A DNA stretch of 56,295 nt from an uncultured Enhydrobacter sp. (GCA_946222995.1 CAMIOS010000016.1:1-56295); one strand, 5' to 3'. Numbered from the stretch's first letter, positions 7,493 to 17,500 are shown. Translations and numbers: made by a program. The notes: generated by a model not told the origin, from the sequence alone.

Positions 7493-10059
7493 AGAACTTA
7501 ATGCAGCAAGCTTGGCAGTTCGTTAACAATGTGACTCAAAAACAACAGCGTAAAGGGTTTAAATTAACTCATCTACACCCCTATACTGATGAAATTGGAA
7601 ATTTAGAATACATAAAATTTCGATTAAAAAACAACACTACGAATGAAAAATATATACGTTCAATCAGCTTAGATAGTCAAGGCAATTGGCAAATGAGAGA
7701 ACCTGACTTCAAGTCAGAAAATAAGTTAAAACCAATTTATAGATTGCATGAAATTAAAAAGGAAATAAATCCAATTTATATCTTCGAAGGTGAGCAAAAA
7801 TGCGATATTGCAAATAAATTAGGTTTTATTTCTACTACCTCAGGCGGTAGTAGTACCGTTGACAGTCATGACTGGCGGTCTCTAAACTATCATCAAGTCG
7901 TATTATGGCGAGATAACGACAAAGCTGGGTTAAATTGGCTTAAAGATATGTTAAAAATGTTAGACCAATTGACGGGTATAGACGTTATCATTATTGACAT
8001 TGAAAAACTTAAACTAGCTGAAAAAGGTGATATTGTCGATTATGTGAATAGTCATTATGCTGATGGTGAAGATGATATAACTATCATTGAGAGAATTAAG
8101 AACTTGCCCATCTTGTCCGATGAGCAAATCCAAGATTTACTAGCAGAGTTAGCAACTACTAGTTTATCACAGAATGCTGATGAAAAAATAATTATTCCTT
8201 ACTCCAATGGCTTTATAGAACAGCACGATGACGGGATTTATTTTGTAAGATACAATGAAAAATATGAACAAATTGAAAAGACCTTTATCTTTTCTCGCTT
8301 AACCATTGTTGCTCGTACGCACAACACAGCTAATGAAAATTGGGGAATTTGGTGCCGTTGGATAGATAGAGTTGGAGTTGAGCATAACTTGACTATCCCC
8401 ATTTCACTACTACATAAAGATAGTCGTGAATATCGCCAACAACTAGCCAATAATGGGTTAGTAATTGATACATCGCTAAAAGCTACTAACTGTCTGAATG
8501 CTTATCTTAATTTTTATCCCACTGATAAAATTGCAATTTGTGTTGATACTGTTGGCTGGCATGGCAACCATTATGTTTTGCCTAATAAATCTTTCGGTAA
8601 TGGCGAAATGATTATGTATCAAAATTCAATTACAAACATCACGCATTATAGTCAAAAGGGTGAATTAGCTGATTGGCGAGAACATATTTCTCAGAAAGTA
8701 GAAGGTCAAACTCGCATAGTTTTCGCAATATGCGTTGCATTTACTGGTCAATTACTTCCTCTTATTAATGAAAATGGCGGTGGATTTAACCTTATAAGTG
8801 CTTCAAGCAAAGGCAAATCAACAACATTAAAAATCGCATGCGGTGTCTGGGGAAATCCTAAGCACTTTATTCATTCCTGGCGGGCAACATCCAACGCTCA
8901 AGAAAACATTGCATCTCAACATAATCATAGCTTTGTCCCACTCGATGAGATTAATCTAGCTAACCCCCAGACGATTGGTGATGTAATCTATATGTTAGCC
9001 GATGGGCAAGGCAAAGATAGAATGAGTAAAGATGGAAGTAATAGACCAACATTAAATTGGCAATTGATTTATTTGTCAACAGGTGAAGAATCTTTAGAAA
9101 CAATTCAAAAACGTGCAAATAAATCAACGAAAGCTGGTCAAGAGGTGCGTTTTGTAAGCTTAGATGCTGTCGTCAATGATGAGCTAGGTGTTTTCGATAC
9201 CTTAATGAATGATTTTACCACGCCAGCTGAGCAAGCTGAAGCCCTTTCAAAGGCTTGTATGACATCATACGGGACGGCTGGAATTGCATGGTTAGAATAC
9301 ATTACATCAGATAAAGAATCAATTACAGATAAGTGCCTTGGTCATATGAAGGATTTTTTAGATTGTTATCCAAATTTATCAAGCCAAGCAAGACGTGTTG
9401 CTAGATTGTTCGCCGTGGTTGCCGCAGCTGGTGAGTTAGCTACACAAGCTGGTATTACTGGCTGGCAAGCGGGAACAGCTAGTCAAGCAGCTAAGCGATG
9501 TTTCGAAAATTGGCTTTCTAATTATGGACGAGACGCTGACCATGAAGAGCGTCAAATTCTTAAACAGATTCGTGCATTTATCCAAACAAACGGTGAAAGT
9601 CGTTTCTCAAATTGGGGCAGCAACGGTTTTTATCAAAAAGTTAATAATCGAGCTGGTTTTATCAAAAATAATGACTATTTATTTTTTCCAAGTAGCTTTG
9701 AAGAAGCTTGCAATCCCTTTGGAGTCAAAAAAGCTGTTAGTGTCTTGAAGAAGTATGGCTTACTAAGGACAAATGAAACTGATAGAGATACTTTTAAAGT
9801 GAATGATAAAAATGGTAATAAAGCGGGACGCTATTACTACGTTTTATCAAAAATACTGTCACTAGATGAAAAAAATCTACATTCTACCTCAGATATGACA
9901 AATACTTCTGGGATAGATGGGATAATGGGAAACCAACTCGGTGAGTCAATGCCTATACAATCTCAGCCTGCATTTGAAGATATGGGATATTGGGAATATA
10001 CAGCGGATATGCCACCTTCTTTCCCACTCTTTCCCATACCCGACAACGACATGGGGTAA
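7489..10059 (+). CDS. Toprim / DUF927 primase-helicase-like protein
   Basis: A large (856-residue) replication protein. The N-terminal Toprim-like domain has FEGE (E100, E102) and DND (142-144), the metal-binding acidic residues of primases. The middle and C-terminal part is DUF927-like with a P-loop SSKGKST (K443) and a DEINLANP segment typical of the helicase-like core. ATG 7489 has GGGAGG upstream and overlaps the primase stop by 4 nt; an in-frame TTG 7474 is unlikely. With the CHC2 protein it would supply primase plus helicase for autonomous replication of the excised island, like alpha protein of satellite P4. Its last codons lie just before a 9-bp tandem repeat. Confidence 0.8.
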   Translation: MKNLMQQAWQFVNNVTQKQQRKGFKLTHLHPYTDEIGNLEYIKFRLKNNTTNEKYIRSISLDSQGNWQMREPDFKSENKLKPIYRLHEIKKEINPIYIFEGEQKCDIANKLGFISTTSGGSSTVDSHDWRSLNYHQVVLWRDNDKAGLNWLKDMLKMLDQLTGIDVIIIDIEKLKLAEKGDIVDYVNSHYADGEDDITIIERIKNLPILSDEQIQDLLAELATTSLSQNADEKIIIPYSNGFIEQHDDGIYFVRYNEKYEQIEKTFIFSRLTIVARTHNTANENWGIWCRWIDRVGVEHNLTIPISLLHKDSREYRQQLANNGLVIDTSLKATNCLNAYLNFYPTDKIAICVDTVGWHGNHYVLPNKSFGNGEMIMYQNSITNITHYSQKGELADWREHISQKVEGQTRIVFAICVAFTGQLLPLINENGGGFNLISASSKGKSTTLKIACGVWGNPKHFIHSWRATSNAQENIASQHNHSFVPLDEINLANPQTIGDVIYMLADGQGKDRMSKDGSNRPTLNWQLIYLSTGEESLETIQKRANKSTKAGQEVRFVSLDAVVNDELGVFDTLMNDFTTPAEQAEALSKACMTSYGTAGIAWLEYITSDKESITDKCLGHMKDFLDCYPNLSSQARRVARLFAVVAAAGELATQAGITGWQAGTASQAAKRCFENWLSNYGRDADHEERQILKQIRAFIQTNGESRFSNWGSNGFYQKVNNRAGFIKNNDYLFFPSSFEEACNPFGVKKAVSVLKKYGLLRTNETDRDTFKVNDKNGNKAGRYYYVLSKILSLDEKNLHSTSDMTNTSGIDGIMGNQLGESMPIQSQPAFEDMGYWEYTADMPPSFPLFPIPDNDMG

Positions 10060-10094
10060 GATAAAACACTTACTAGGCATAGGATTTTCCCAAT

Positions 10095-10166
10095 TTCCCA
10101 GTATTCCCAGTATTCCCAGTATTCCCAGTATTCCCAGTATTCCCAGTATTCCCAGTATTCCCAATA
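10095..10166. repeat. 9-bp tandem repeats (TTCCCAGTA), possible iterons
   Basis: Seven perfect TTCCCAGTA units run from 10095 to 10157, and an eighth with one change ends at 10166. Similar TTCCCA/GGGAA words also occur just upstream, in the end of the helicase gene. The position directly after the primase-helicase gene suggests replication iterons. A simple slippage repeat is the alternative. Confidence 0.7.
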
Positions 10167-10186
10167 GGAATTTAGTTTTTTATATT

Positions 10187-10221
10187 AAAAAAAGGGTAAC
10201 AAATAATTGTTACCCTTTTTA
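10187..10221. terminator. Bidirectional terminator
   Basis: A 14-bp perfect stem (10189-10202 with 10207-10220), A-rich on the left and T-rich on the right. It can end transcription of the replication operon (+) and of the PRTase-like gene (-). Confidence 0.85.
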
Positions 10222-10252
10222 GTTAGATAGCTAATTTTCTTTAATACCAATT

Positions 10253-10942
10253 TTAGAACGCCAACTCTTTGACAACATCTGGCATATAGCCATTTAATGC
10301 TGGTTGGTCACCAATACCTAACAATTGATAAACTTGACCACCAATACCAGGTATCACTTCACCATCTGCTGCACGTTCCCCATCTATTCTAAAACTAATG
10401 AAGTTAAATTTATTAGCAATCTCATCAGGAAATTCTTTACGCAATGATTTTTCAGCGTCTTTATACATGACAGGCGAAACAACAAAAACCTTCTCAGCAT
10501 TTTCAACTTCATCTAATAATTCAAGAAGGTTTGTTCTGACAACACAGCTTCCTGATATTACTGATTTAACAATAATGACATTTTGTACATTTTCATAACC
10601 AGCCTCAAGAAACTTATGAATGATAGGTGCAACGCTACCTTTCCCATCACCTAATTGGTAATGATTATTCCAAAATATAGCCAGTTTAGTCTCAACGTTA
10701 TGTTTTTTTAGTGCACTAGATACACCCTTCTGTAGAAAATCTGCATCTTCCGCAGTCGAAATCACTAGAACGTTGCCATGAGTATTAGATAAGGCATTTA
10801 CCACTTCTTCGCCCAATAACTCACCTAGCTTTAACATAGAGTTACGATAAAGCTCTAAATTACCATTAGAGCGTAAAAGATTATCAAGTAATTTTTTACT
10901 CTCTAATTTCATTGACATAGGTGCTTGATAGTTATCATTCAT
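10253..10942 (-). CDS. Phosphoribosyltransferase-fold-like protein
   Basis: A 229-residue protein. Two segments resemble type I phosphoribosyltransferases. VIIVKSVISGSC (122-133) sits where the PRPP loop VDDVxxTGGT would be, and GEVIPGIGG (184-192) resembles the uracil-PRTase hood/floor segment PGxGDAG. The usual acidic pair of the PRPP loop is replaced by Lys-Ser, so it may bind a nucleotide or act as a sensor rather than catalyse base transfer. It follows the nuclease-like gene after 67 nt on the same strand and has a clear AGGAG ribosome site. Fold assignment is by eye and moderately sure. A role in an anti-phage cassette is inferred from the island context. Confidence 0.5.
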   Translation of the reverse strand: MNDNYQAPMSMKLESKKLLDNLLRSNGNLELYRNSMLKLGELLGEEVVNALSNTHGNVLVISTAEDADFLQKGVSSALKKHNVETKLAIFWNNHYQLGDGKGSVAPIIHKFLEAGYENVQNVIIVKSVISGSCVVRTNLLELLDEVENAEKVFVVSPVMYKDAEKSLRKEFPDEIANKFNFISFRIDGERAADGEVIPGIGGQVYQLLGIGDQPALNGYMPDVVKELAF

Positions 10943-11016
10943 TTAAAATTTCTCCTATTTCAAGGAGTCTAGTCTCAGTTGTGTATAACATAAAATTAAA
11001 TTAATTATAACTCAAA

Positions 11017-11949
11017 CTATGTGCTCGAATGTAAAATTTCTGCTTCCTTGCGTAAAATAAATTCATATAAACTTTTAAGGTCTATTATGTTTTTCATTTC
11101 GGGTATCGTTGCTGAGAGAATTTTATCGATTGGTACTTGAGCTTCCAAACCACTTTTAGTTTTCAAAATGAATTTATCACAACGAATTTCAGATAATGCA
11201 ATTTTATCTGCAAAATCTTCTAACTTAGTTAATAACCATTGGGGTAAAGCCTTTTGTTGCTCAAATTTTTTGAATACTATAAAAGGATTAGGGTTGGCTT
11301 TACTCTCAGCTTGTTTGAATATATTTTCGAGTGTTTGGTTATTATCAGCTTTAATACAACCATCAATTAACTTAATAGCATAATCAATATCAGACTTAGA
11401 TTCACTATCAATTAATTTTATAACATTCGCTTTTAATGTAGTATTTTTGCCCAATTCAATTAGTGTTTGATAGTCAGGAAAGTACGTACAATACGCATTT
11501 GCCTTTATACTTTCTGGTATTTTTGATTGATTGTTATTGAACTTTTCCTGAGAAGACACTAGCAGATGATTAAATGAATGTTCGGCTTTATGAAATTCAG
11601 TATCAATTTTTATCTGATACTTGACTCGATTACTAATTTCTTCTGTCCAATCAGCCGTGCTATTATCAGAATTCTTAGCCTGATAATTGGTTCTTGAGTT
11701 ATTGGTAAAATCAATATGCACTAAATCATCTATAAAACCAAGAGACTGTGTTTCTATAATATGTTTATCAAATTGACAGTCATTTTGTCCAGCAATTTCA
11801 AATATCTTATAAAGATGGTAAAAAGATTCATACCTTCCACCCTTACTGTTATTTAAACCACCCGTATGAATATTTTTAAGCTTTTTGGCTTCAGAATCCC
11901 CAAAAGTGTCTTTTACAAAATCGACCAAGGAATTATCAGAATTCGTCAT
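11017..11949 (-). CDS. Putative PD-(D/E)xK-like (QxK) nuclease
   Basis: A 310-residue protein. The N-terminal third has the spacing of a restriction-endonuclease-like core: GGRYESF (E41), DDLVHID (D75) and NYQAK (Q90-x-K92). This resembles the E...D...QxK pattern of DUF4297-type dsDNA nucleases of defence systems. The C-terminal two thirds are helical with no motif I recognise and may be a sensor part. It is the upstream gene of the pair with the PRTase-like protein, starting after an intergenic region of 151 nt behind the relaxase gene. The nuclease call is from motif spacing only. Confidence 0.5.
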   Translation of the reverse strand: MTNSDNSLVDFVKDTFGDSEAKKLKNIHTGGLNNSKGGRYESFYHLYKIFEIAGQNDCQFDKHIIETQSLGFIDDLVHIDFTNNSRTNYQAKNSDNSTADWTEEISNRVKYQIKIDTEFHKAEHSFNHLLVSSQEKFNNNQSKIPESIKANAYCTYFPDYQTLIELGKNTTLKANVIKLIDSESKSDIDYAIKLIDGCIKADNNQTLENIFKQAESKANPNPFIVFKKFEQQKALPQWLLTKLEDFADKIALSEIRCDKFILKTKSGLEAQVPIDKILSATIPEMKNIIDLKSLYEFILRKEAEILHSST

Positions 11950-12100
11950 AGTATTAGTTCTAACAGTTTTAATAAAATTATGGTAAAGCTTTAAAAGGAT
12001 TGTATATTTTTTCCTGAAAAAAAGATATATTTTATGTCGGGTAATTTAGAATGAATAGTGCCATTGATATGTCGATCATACAAGCTAACATAGACTGTTT

Positions 12101-12904
12101 TTAAAATCCTAATTTTGGCGATGCGTATCTCGGTTTCGCATCATGAATAGACAAATCTTTCTCAGCAATTGGAGCAAGCTCAGAAAGCTCTCGCTTTGCC
12201 GTAACCATCTCGCTATATGCCTGTCGAAAATCAGGGTCATTCATTAGTTTTATACTGTAATTCTCAGGTTCTGATTCTAAGCCTCTCTCTTGCCAGTTTC
12301 GCATATCTACCGTTGGCTCAAAGCCATTTTTTAATAAGTGCTCATTAACCAATATTTCCCACCGCTCACGAAGATGTTTGATTTGAATTTTCCGCTCCCA
12401 CGAGGGTAGTCCAGTATTGTCTTTTTTTGCACCGCCTTGGCTGGGGTATTTAGAATTATAGCGTTTAAATAATTGCTCGGCAGGTCGATAAATGCCATCA
12501 ACCAATCGCTCATTAAACATCAAATGTAAATGCGGCTGCTCCCCACCATCCAAACCAATTTTATTGTGAATGACTGCTTGATAGGGATATCTATCTTGCA
12601 TTTCATTTTCTATCCATTCACACACCAAATCTACCCGTTGCTCAACATTAAATTCACGGGGTAAAGCAATAATATGCTCCCGATATACTGAGCCATTTTT
12701 ACGTTCGTAGAGATCAGCCATTTCCCAAAATAATTGTATATCAGATGGACTGTTCTGTTTAACCCAAGAAGGCATATTTCCCCAAGTTTGATACTCGACT
12801 TGGTCGCTATCTTTGGCGAATTTTCCGAGTTTTGCGATGTATTGAGCGTGCGGTAATGCTTTACCTTTTTTGCCGACTCGGACACTCAACATTCCAATTG
12901 CCAT
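12101..12904 (-). CDS. MobA/MobL-family relaxase
   Basis: A 267-residue conjugative relaxase domain. The candidate nicking tyrosine is Y22 in HAQYIAKLGKF, and the histidine triad region is PHLHLMF (H125, H127), typical of the MobA/MobL (MOBQ-like) family. Conserved YREHIIALPRE precedes the triad. It lacks the C-terminal primase or helicase parts of larger plasmid relaxases. It would nick oriT and lead the island's DNA through a helper transfer system. The gene starts at ATG 12904 and is transcribed away from the candidate oriT region 12905-13167. Confidence 0.85.
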   Translation of the reverse strand: MAIGMLSVRVGKKGKALPHAQYIAKLGKFAKDSDQVEYQTWGNMPSWVKQNSPSDIQLFWEMADLYERKNGSVYREHIIALPREFNVEQRVDLVCEWIENEMQDRYPYQAVIHNKIGLDGGEQPHLHLMFNERLVDGIYRPAEQLFKRYNSKYPSQGGAKKDNTGLPSWERKIQIKHLRERWEILVNEHLLKNGFEPTVDMRNWQERGLESEPENYSIKLMNDPDFRQAYSEMVTAKRELSELAPIAEKDLSIHDAKPRYASPKLGF

Positions 12905-13167
12905 ATATTTATCCTTTGCCTTTAAATTGTGTAGGTAATTATAGGTAATCTCCAGTAATTATTGATAAAAATAACTTAATAATTAAGTTTAAAATATCTT
13001 GGTTGTATGATAGATTATTTCTTACAGTAGTTCTATAGCACAACAAAATAAACGTCTAAGCGTGCCTTGTAGAATATTGATAAGTATATAATTATTTGTT
13101 TATTCTACCGTATTACGTTCTAATAACAGCTAATATAGGCACTATAAATTTATTAAGGAAAATTAAC
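12905..13167. other. Candidate oriT region between mob genes
   Basis: A 263-bp non-coding gap between two divergent genes, the usual place for oriT in MobA/MobL elements. TAAGCGTGCCTT at 13057-13068 matches the RSF1010-type nic core TAAGTGCGCCCT at 9 of 12 positions, with all differences being transitions. An imperfect inverted repeat TAGAATA (13070-13076) / TATTCTA (13101-13107) follows. The nic site itself is inferred. Confidence 0.4.
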
Positions 13168-13788
13168 ATGAATGAAATTATTCTGACCGCAGATGATTTG
13201 AATTTGGCTGACGAAATGAACCAACTTTACACCAGTAAAAATGGCGTTAATTTGACAGATAACCAAGTCGAGTTTTTACGGTTGCTTGGTGTGAAAAATC
13301 GTTCGCAAGCCACAACGAAAAAGCTAAAAATGCTCATTAAATTGTACCGCCAAGAAAAGCGTTTTTTGGCGGCTAAGGCTAAAGCTCAAGGTATGATTAA
13401 GCGTGAGAAAGATGCAAAGCGAAAACAAGAACAGCGTCTTTTTTATGTGATTGGCGAAGGTATTGTAAAAGCAATCAAATCTGATTTTGAACGTGAAAAA
13501 GAAAATAGATTATTTACAGGTTTACGCCGTTATCTATTTATCGCTTGTGCGATTGGCGTGATTGAAAAGAAAGACTGGATTGTAATTCAAAAAGCATTTT
13601 TATCAAGCGTTAAAGCCACACATAATTGGCTCACTTATCTTCAATCAAGTGGAAATCTTGATAAAACTTTGACCAAATCACTCATCGTATTTTTTGCAGA
13701 TAATTTGGCACGACTGGGTCAGCCATTGTCATCAGATGAGCTTGGAGAAATTTATACTCAGCTTGAAGAAAATTGCCAACCAGATTAA
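13168..13788 (+). CDS. Putative mobilization accessory protein
   Basis: A 206-residue basic, helical protein with no domain I can name. ATG 13168 has AAGGAA 7 nt upstream; an in-frame TTG at 13096 would add a hydrophobic stretch and is unlikely. The N-terminal part has a segment DNQVEFLRLLGVKNRSQATTKK followed by a long Lys/Arg/Glu-rich helix (about 60-110), consistent with DNA binding or a coiled coil. Its divergent position across the candidate oriT from the relaxase suggests a MobC/MobS-like accessory role, which is inference from context. Confidence 0.55.
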   Translation: MNEIILTADDLNLADEMNQLYTSKNGVNLTDNQVEFLRLLGVKNRSQATTKKLKMLIKLYRQEKRFLAAKAKAQGMIKREKDAKRKQEQRLFYVIGEGIVKAIKSDFEREKENRLFTGLRRYLFIACAIGVIEKKDWIVIQKAFLSSVKATHNWLTYLQSSGNLDKTLTKSLIVFFADNLARLGQPLSSDELGEIYTQLEENCQPD

Positions 13789-13794
13789 CACGAT

Positions 13795-13830
13795 AATTGC
13801 ATTCTAAGAACTACTCTTCAGAATGCAATT
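13795..13830. other. Perfect 11-bp inverted repeat between convergent genes
   Basis: AATTGCATTCT at 13795-13805 pairs with AGAATGCAATT at 13820-13830. The right arm lies inside the last codons of the RHH gene. There is no T-run, so it is a weak terminator at best and might also be a protein-binding site. Confidence 0.45.
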
Positions 13831-14293
13831 GCTCCGTATATTTATCAGTGACATGGTCTTCGACGATTAGCCAGTTAAGACTCCCTACCCCATCATCAAC
13901 CACATCTATATGGTTATTGCCTTGATAAACTAAGACATTTTTATTCAAGAACATAAAGCGGTCTTTCAGCTTACCAGAACTACTTAACAAGGTTAGGCTA
14001 TCTTGAATATCATCTTTCAATTCAGTCAGATTGGGATTTTTATAATCCAATTCAAACGCATTCGCAAGCTTGCCATAGATGACTCGCTTCATGCCATTTG
14101 ATAAATGGAATACTTTGATATTAGCAGGTAATTGACCACGGTCAACGATATCGATAGCCACATCAATCAATTCTAATATCGCTGAATTAAGTGATAAGCC
14201 TTTGGCATTGGCATAGTCTGTTACTAGTTCATATTGGTCAGGTGGCATACGCAGTTGGGTACGTTTCCATTCTTCTTGTTTCTCACGACTCAC
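13811..14293 (-). CDS. Arc-like ribbon-helix-helix regulator
   Basis: A 160-residue protein with an N-terminal ribbon-helix-helix domain: a strand TQLRMP, helix PDQYELVTDYANAKGL, then SLNSAILELIDVAI. The C-terminal ~100 residues are of unknown function. The start chosen is GTG 14293, with GGAG 7 nt upstream. Frame-open ATGs further upstream (14386, 14359) would add a hydrophobic, unlikely leader. It is divergent from the methyltransferase operon, and the shared gap 14294-14515 holds inverted repeats, so it probably represses its own gene and may control the operon. The target is inferred. Confidence 0.65.
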   Translation of the reverse strand: MSREKQEEWKRTQLRMPPDQYELVTDYANAKGLSLNSAILELIDVAIDIVDRGQLPANIKVFHLSNGMKRVIYGKLANAFELDYKNPNLTELKDDIQDSLTLLSSSGKLKDRFMFLNKNVLVYQGNNHIDVVDDGVGSLNWLIVEDHVTDKYTEQLHSEE

Positions 14294-14515
14294 AGCTTTT
14301 CTCCGTTGAATAATCCATAACACTAATTTATTGTCATAATAGAACAGTGTCAATGACATTATTTTTAGTGTCACAAAAACTAACAATATTTTGACTACTT
14401 GACAGCCTTTAATTTACCTTTTGGGTAAGATAAGTTACTATATACAGTTTGCTTACCATATTTACTCTTTTTAGTAAAGTATTGTTTTATCTTGTTTTTT
14501 TCTGGATTATCTGCT
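14294..14515. promoter_or_regulatory. Divergent promoter/operator region of defence operon
   Basis: The shared 222-bp gap between the RHH regulator and the methyltransferase gene. It has a TTGACA box (14399-14404) and two short inverted repeats: TTACC/GGTAA (14414-14428) and TTTACT/AGTAAA (14461-14478). No -10 box with perfect spacing is obvious. The repeats are plausible operators for the RHH protein. Confidence 0.4.
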
Positions 14516-17500
14516 ATGAGCCACTACGCTACCCTAAATCAAAAACTTCAACAAATGTTTCAAATCAATCGTCCTGATTTGGATTTTGGGGTGTATCGTA
14601 TCTTGAATGCTCGCCGTGATGAAATATCCGATTACCTCAATCATCGTCTCAAAGCCAAAGTCGAGCAATACCTTAGCGATACCAAAAAAGACGTTTCTGG
14701 TAACCAAAAAGACACCTTAACTGCTCGTATCAAAGACGAGTTTGGCAAACGGGCGTTTGATGAGGTAGGCAACCTTGTTGATAGCGATGCGCTTGCTAGC
14801 ACGGACGGGCAAGCCTACCAAGCTTTGATGGCACAGTCTGATAATAGCTTTGATGAAGGGCAAGTGTACAACCACTTGGCGACGTTCTTTAGCCGTTATT
14901 ACGACGAAGGGGATTTTATCAGTCAACGTCGTTATAAAGGCGATACCTATGCTATTCCGTACTCTGGTGAAGAGGTAATGCTGCATTGGGCGAATAAAGA
15001 CCAGTATTACACCAAGTCGAGCGAGATGTTTAGCAATTATCGTATCCGCTTTGATGACTTGGGTGAGTTTGATAAGTCGTTAAATTTCCGCTTGCTGTCT
15101 GCCGATACTGCCAAAGACAACCAAAAAGACAATGATAAAAAACGTGTCTTTGTGATTTTGAGCAAGAAGAAAGAGATTACTCGTATTGACGACGATGGTG
15201 AAGAATATACGGCTACGGTTAATCCGCTTGAGTTGTCTGCCGATGGTAATGAGTTGACGGTTTGGTTTGAGTATGTGGCGTTAGATGCCAAGCAAAATCA
15301 AGAAAAAATCAACGAACAGACCCACGCCGATATTATGGGCGATTCGCTGATAAGTGCAGATTGGCATAAGCTACTCACCACGCCTGCCCCGACTGAAAAA
15401 CAGCCAAAACGTGATTTATTATTAAAGCATTTGAATAATTACACCACCAAGAATACAGCCGATTATTTTATCCATAAGGATTTGGGCAAGTTTTTGAATA
15501 ATGAGTTAGATTTTTATATCAAAAACGAGGTGATGCACCTTGATGATGTGGTCAATAGCGATAGTTTTGCCCAAATTGAAAAACAGCTTGCGATTGTGAA
15601 ATGTGTGCGGTTAATTGGGCGGGAGTTGATTGGCTTTTTGGCAAGTCTTGAGGATTTTCAAAAACGCTTGTGGCTGAAGAAAAAGTTTGTGGTTTCCAGT
15701 CATTATTGTGTGACGCTTGACCGTGTGAATGCGGATTTGTATGCGGAGATTGCTGGGAATGCCAAGCAGTGGGCGCAGTGGGAATCACTTGGTTTAAATA
15801 CAGGTGAGGCTGGCTGGGGTACAGCTGAGTATTTGGTGTCTCATCGGTATTTGATGGTGGATACGAGTTTGTTTGATGTTGGCTTTCGTGCGAAGTTGTT
15901 GCGAGAGATTGAGGATTTGGATGGGCAGACGGATGGTGTCATTATTCATTCGGATAATTTTCAAGGATTAAATTTGCTTCAAGAAAAATACCGTGAAAAG
16001 ATTGATTGTATCTATATTGACCCACCTTATAATGCTAAATCATCTGAAATTCTTTACAAGAACACCTTTAAACATTCATCTTGGCTTTCAATGGTTGAAT
16101 CACGATTGTCACTCTCTAAAACCCTAATGGGAGACTTATCAACCTTTATTATGGCAATTGATGAAAACGAACAGATTAGATTGGGTACAGTTCTAGAGTA
16201 TGAATTTTCAAATCATTTAATTACCTGTGTATCTGTAGTACATAATCCAGGCGGTATTCAAGGTAGTAACTTCTCTTACACTAATGAATTTGCTTATTTT
16301 ATTTATCCTAACAATCCAAATGCTATTGGACTAACAAAACGTGAAGAATCAAATCGTGTTGCTTTACGAGATTGGGGTGGTGAGGAATCTAAAAGAAATA
16401 CTGCTAAAAACTGTTTCTATCCTATTTATGTGAAAGATGGGAAAATTATAAAATTTGGTGAAGTATGTGCAGATGATTTTCATCCAAATGCCAATGAAAT
16501 TGAAGGCGATTTAATAGCAGTTTACCCAATTGATAATGATGGAGTAGAAAGAAAATGGAGAAATTCTAGAGCTTCTGTAGAGTCAATTTTCGAAGAACTT
16601 GAACCTTCAGAAACTAATGGAAAAATTAGCATTTTTAGAAACAAAAGCTTTTATAGACATAAAACTATTTGGGATGACAGTAAATACAATGCAAATGTAT
16701 TTGGCTCAAAGTTACTAGGTGACATCACAGGAAATAAGATTTTCTCATATCCAAAATCTTTGTATCTCGTCAAAGACTGCATTAAAGCTGCAACTAATCT
16801 TAGTAAAGCTCCACTAATAATTGATTACTTCGCAGGTAGTGGCACAACCGCGCATGCCGTAATAGACCTAAATCGTGAAGACAACGGCAATCGCAAATAT
16901 ATCCTTATCGAACAAGGCGACTACTTTAACACCGTCATCAAACCCCGTATCCAAAAAGTTATCTACTCAGAAAACTGGAAAGACGGCAAGCCCGCCCTAC
17001 CTAAAGACAGCAAAACCGCCAATACCGATGCCCAAAATCAAAACCCCTACAACGGCATTAGTCACTGCTTAAAAGTCATCAAACTAGAAAGCTACGAAGA
17101 CACCCTAAACAACCTAGAACTTAGACGCACAGGGCAACAGCAACAACTCTTTGACAGCATGAACGATGCCCAAAAAGACGACTACCTTATGCACTACATG
17201 CTAGATATTGAGAGCAAAGGCTCAATCCTAAGTGTCGCTGACTTCGCCAAACCCTTTGACTATCAGCTTAAAATCACCAGCGATTCGGCAGGGGCGTACA
17301 CCACACAGCCGATTGACTTGATTGACACCTTTAACTACCTCATCGGCTTAAACGTGCAAAACATCGACTATCAGCTAGAGCGGGGCTATGTCTTTATTGA
17401 GGGCACACTACGGACTGGCGAGAAGACATTGGTATTTTGGCGAGATACCAGCGTCATCGGCTATGACAAGCTTGAGAAAACCTTGCTTGAGCGACTCAAA

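Noticed and set aside
10095..10166. CRISPR-like array
   Set aside because: Units are 9 bp and directly joined, with no spacers and no cas genes nearby.
9941..10222. Open frames through the 9-bp repeat (IPS or GIL repeat peptides)
   Set aside because: A 9-bp unit keeps every frame open, so these are artefacts of the repeat and run into the terminator; no ribosome sites fit.
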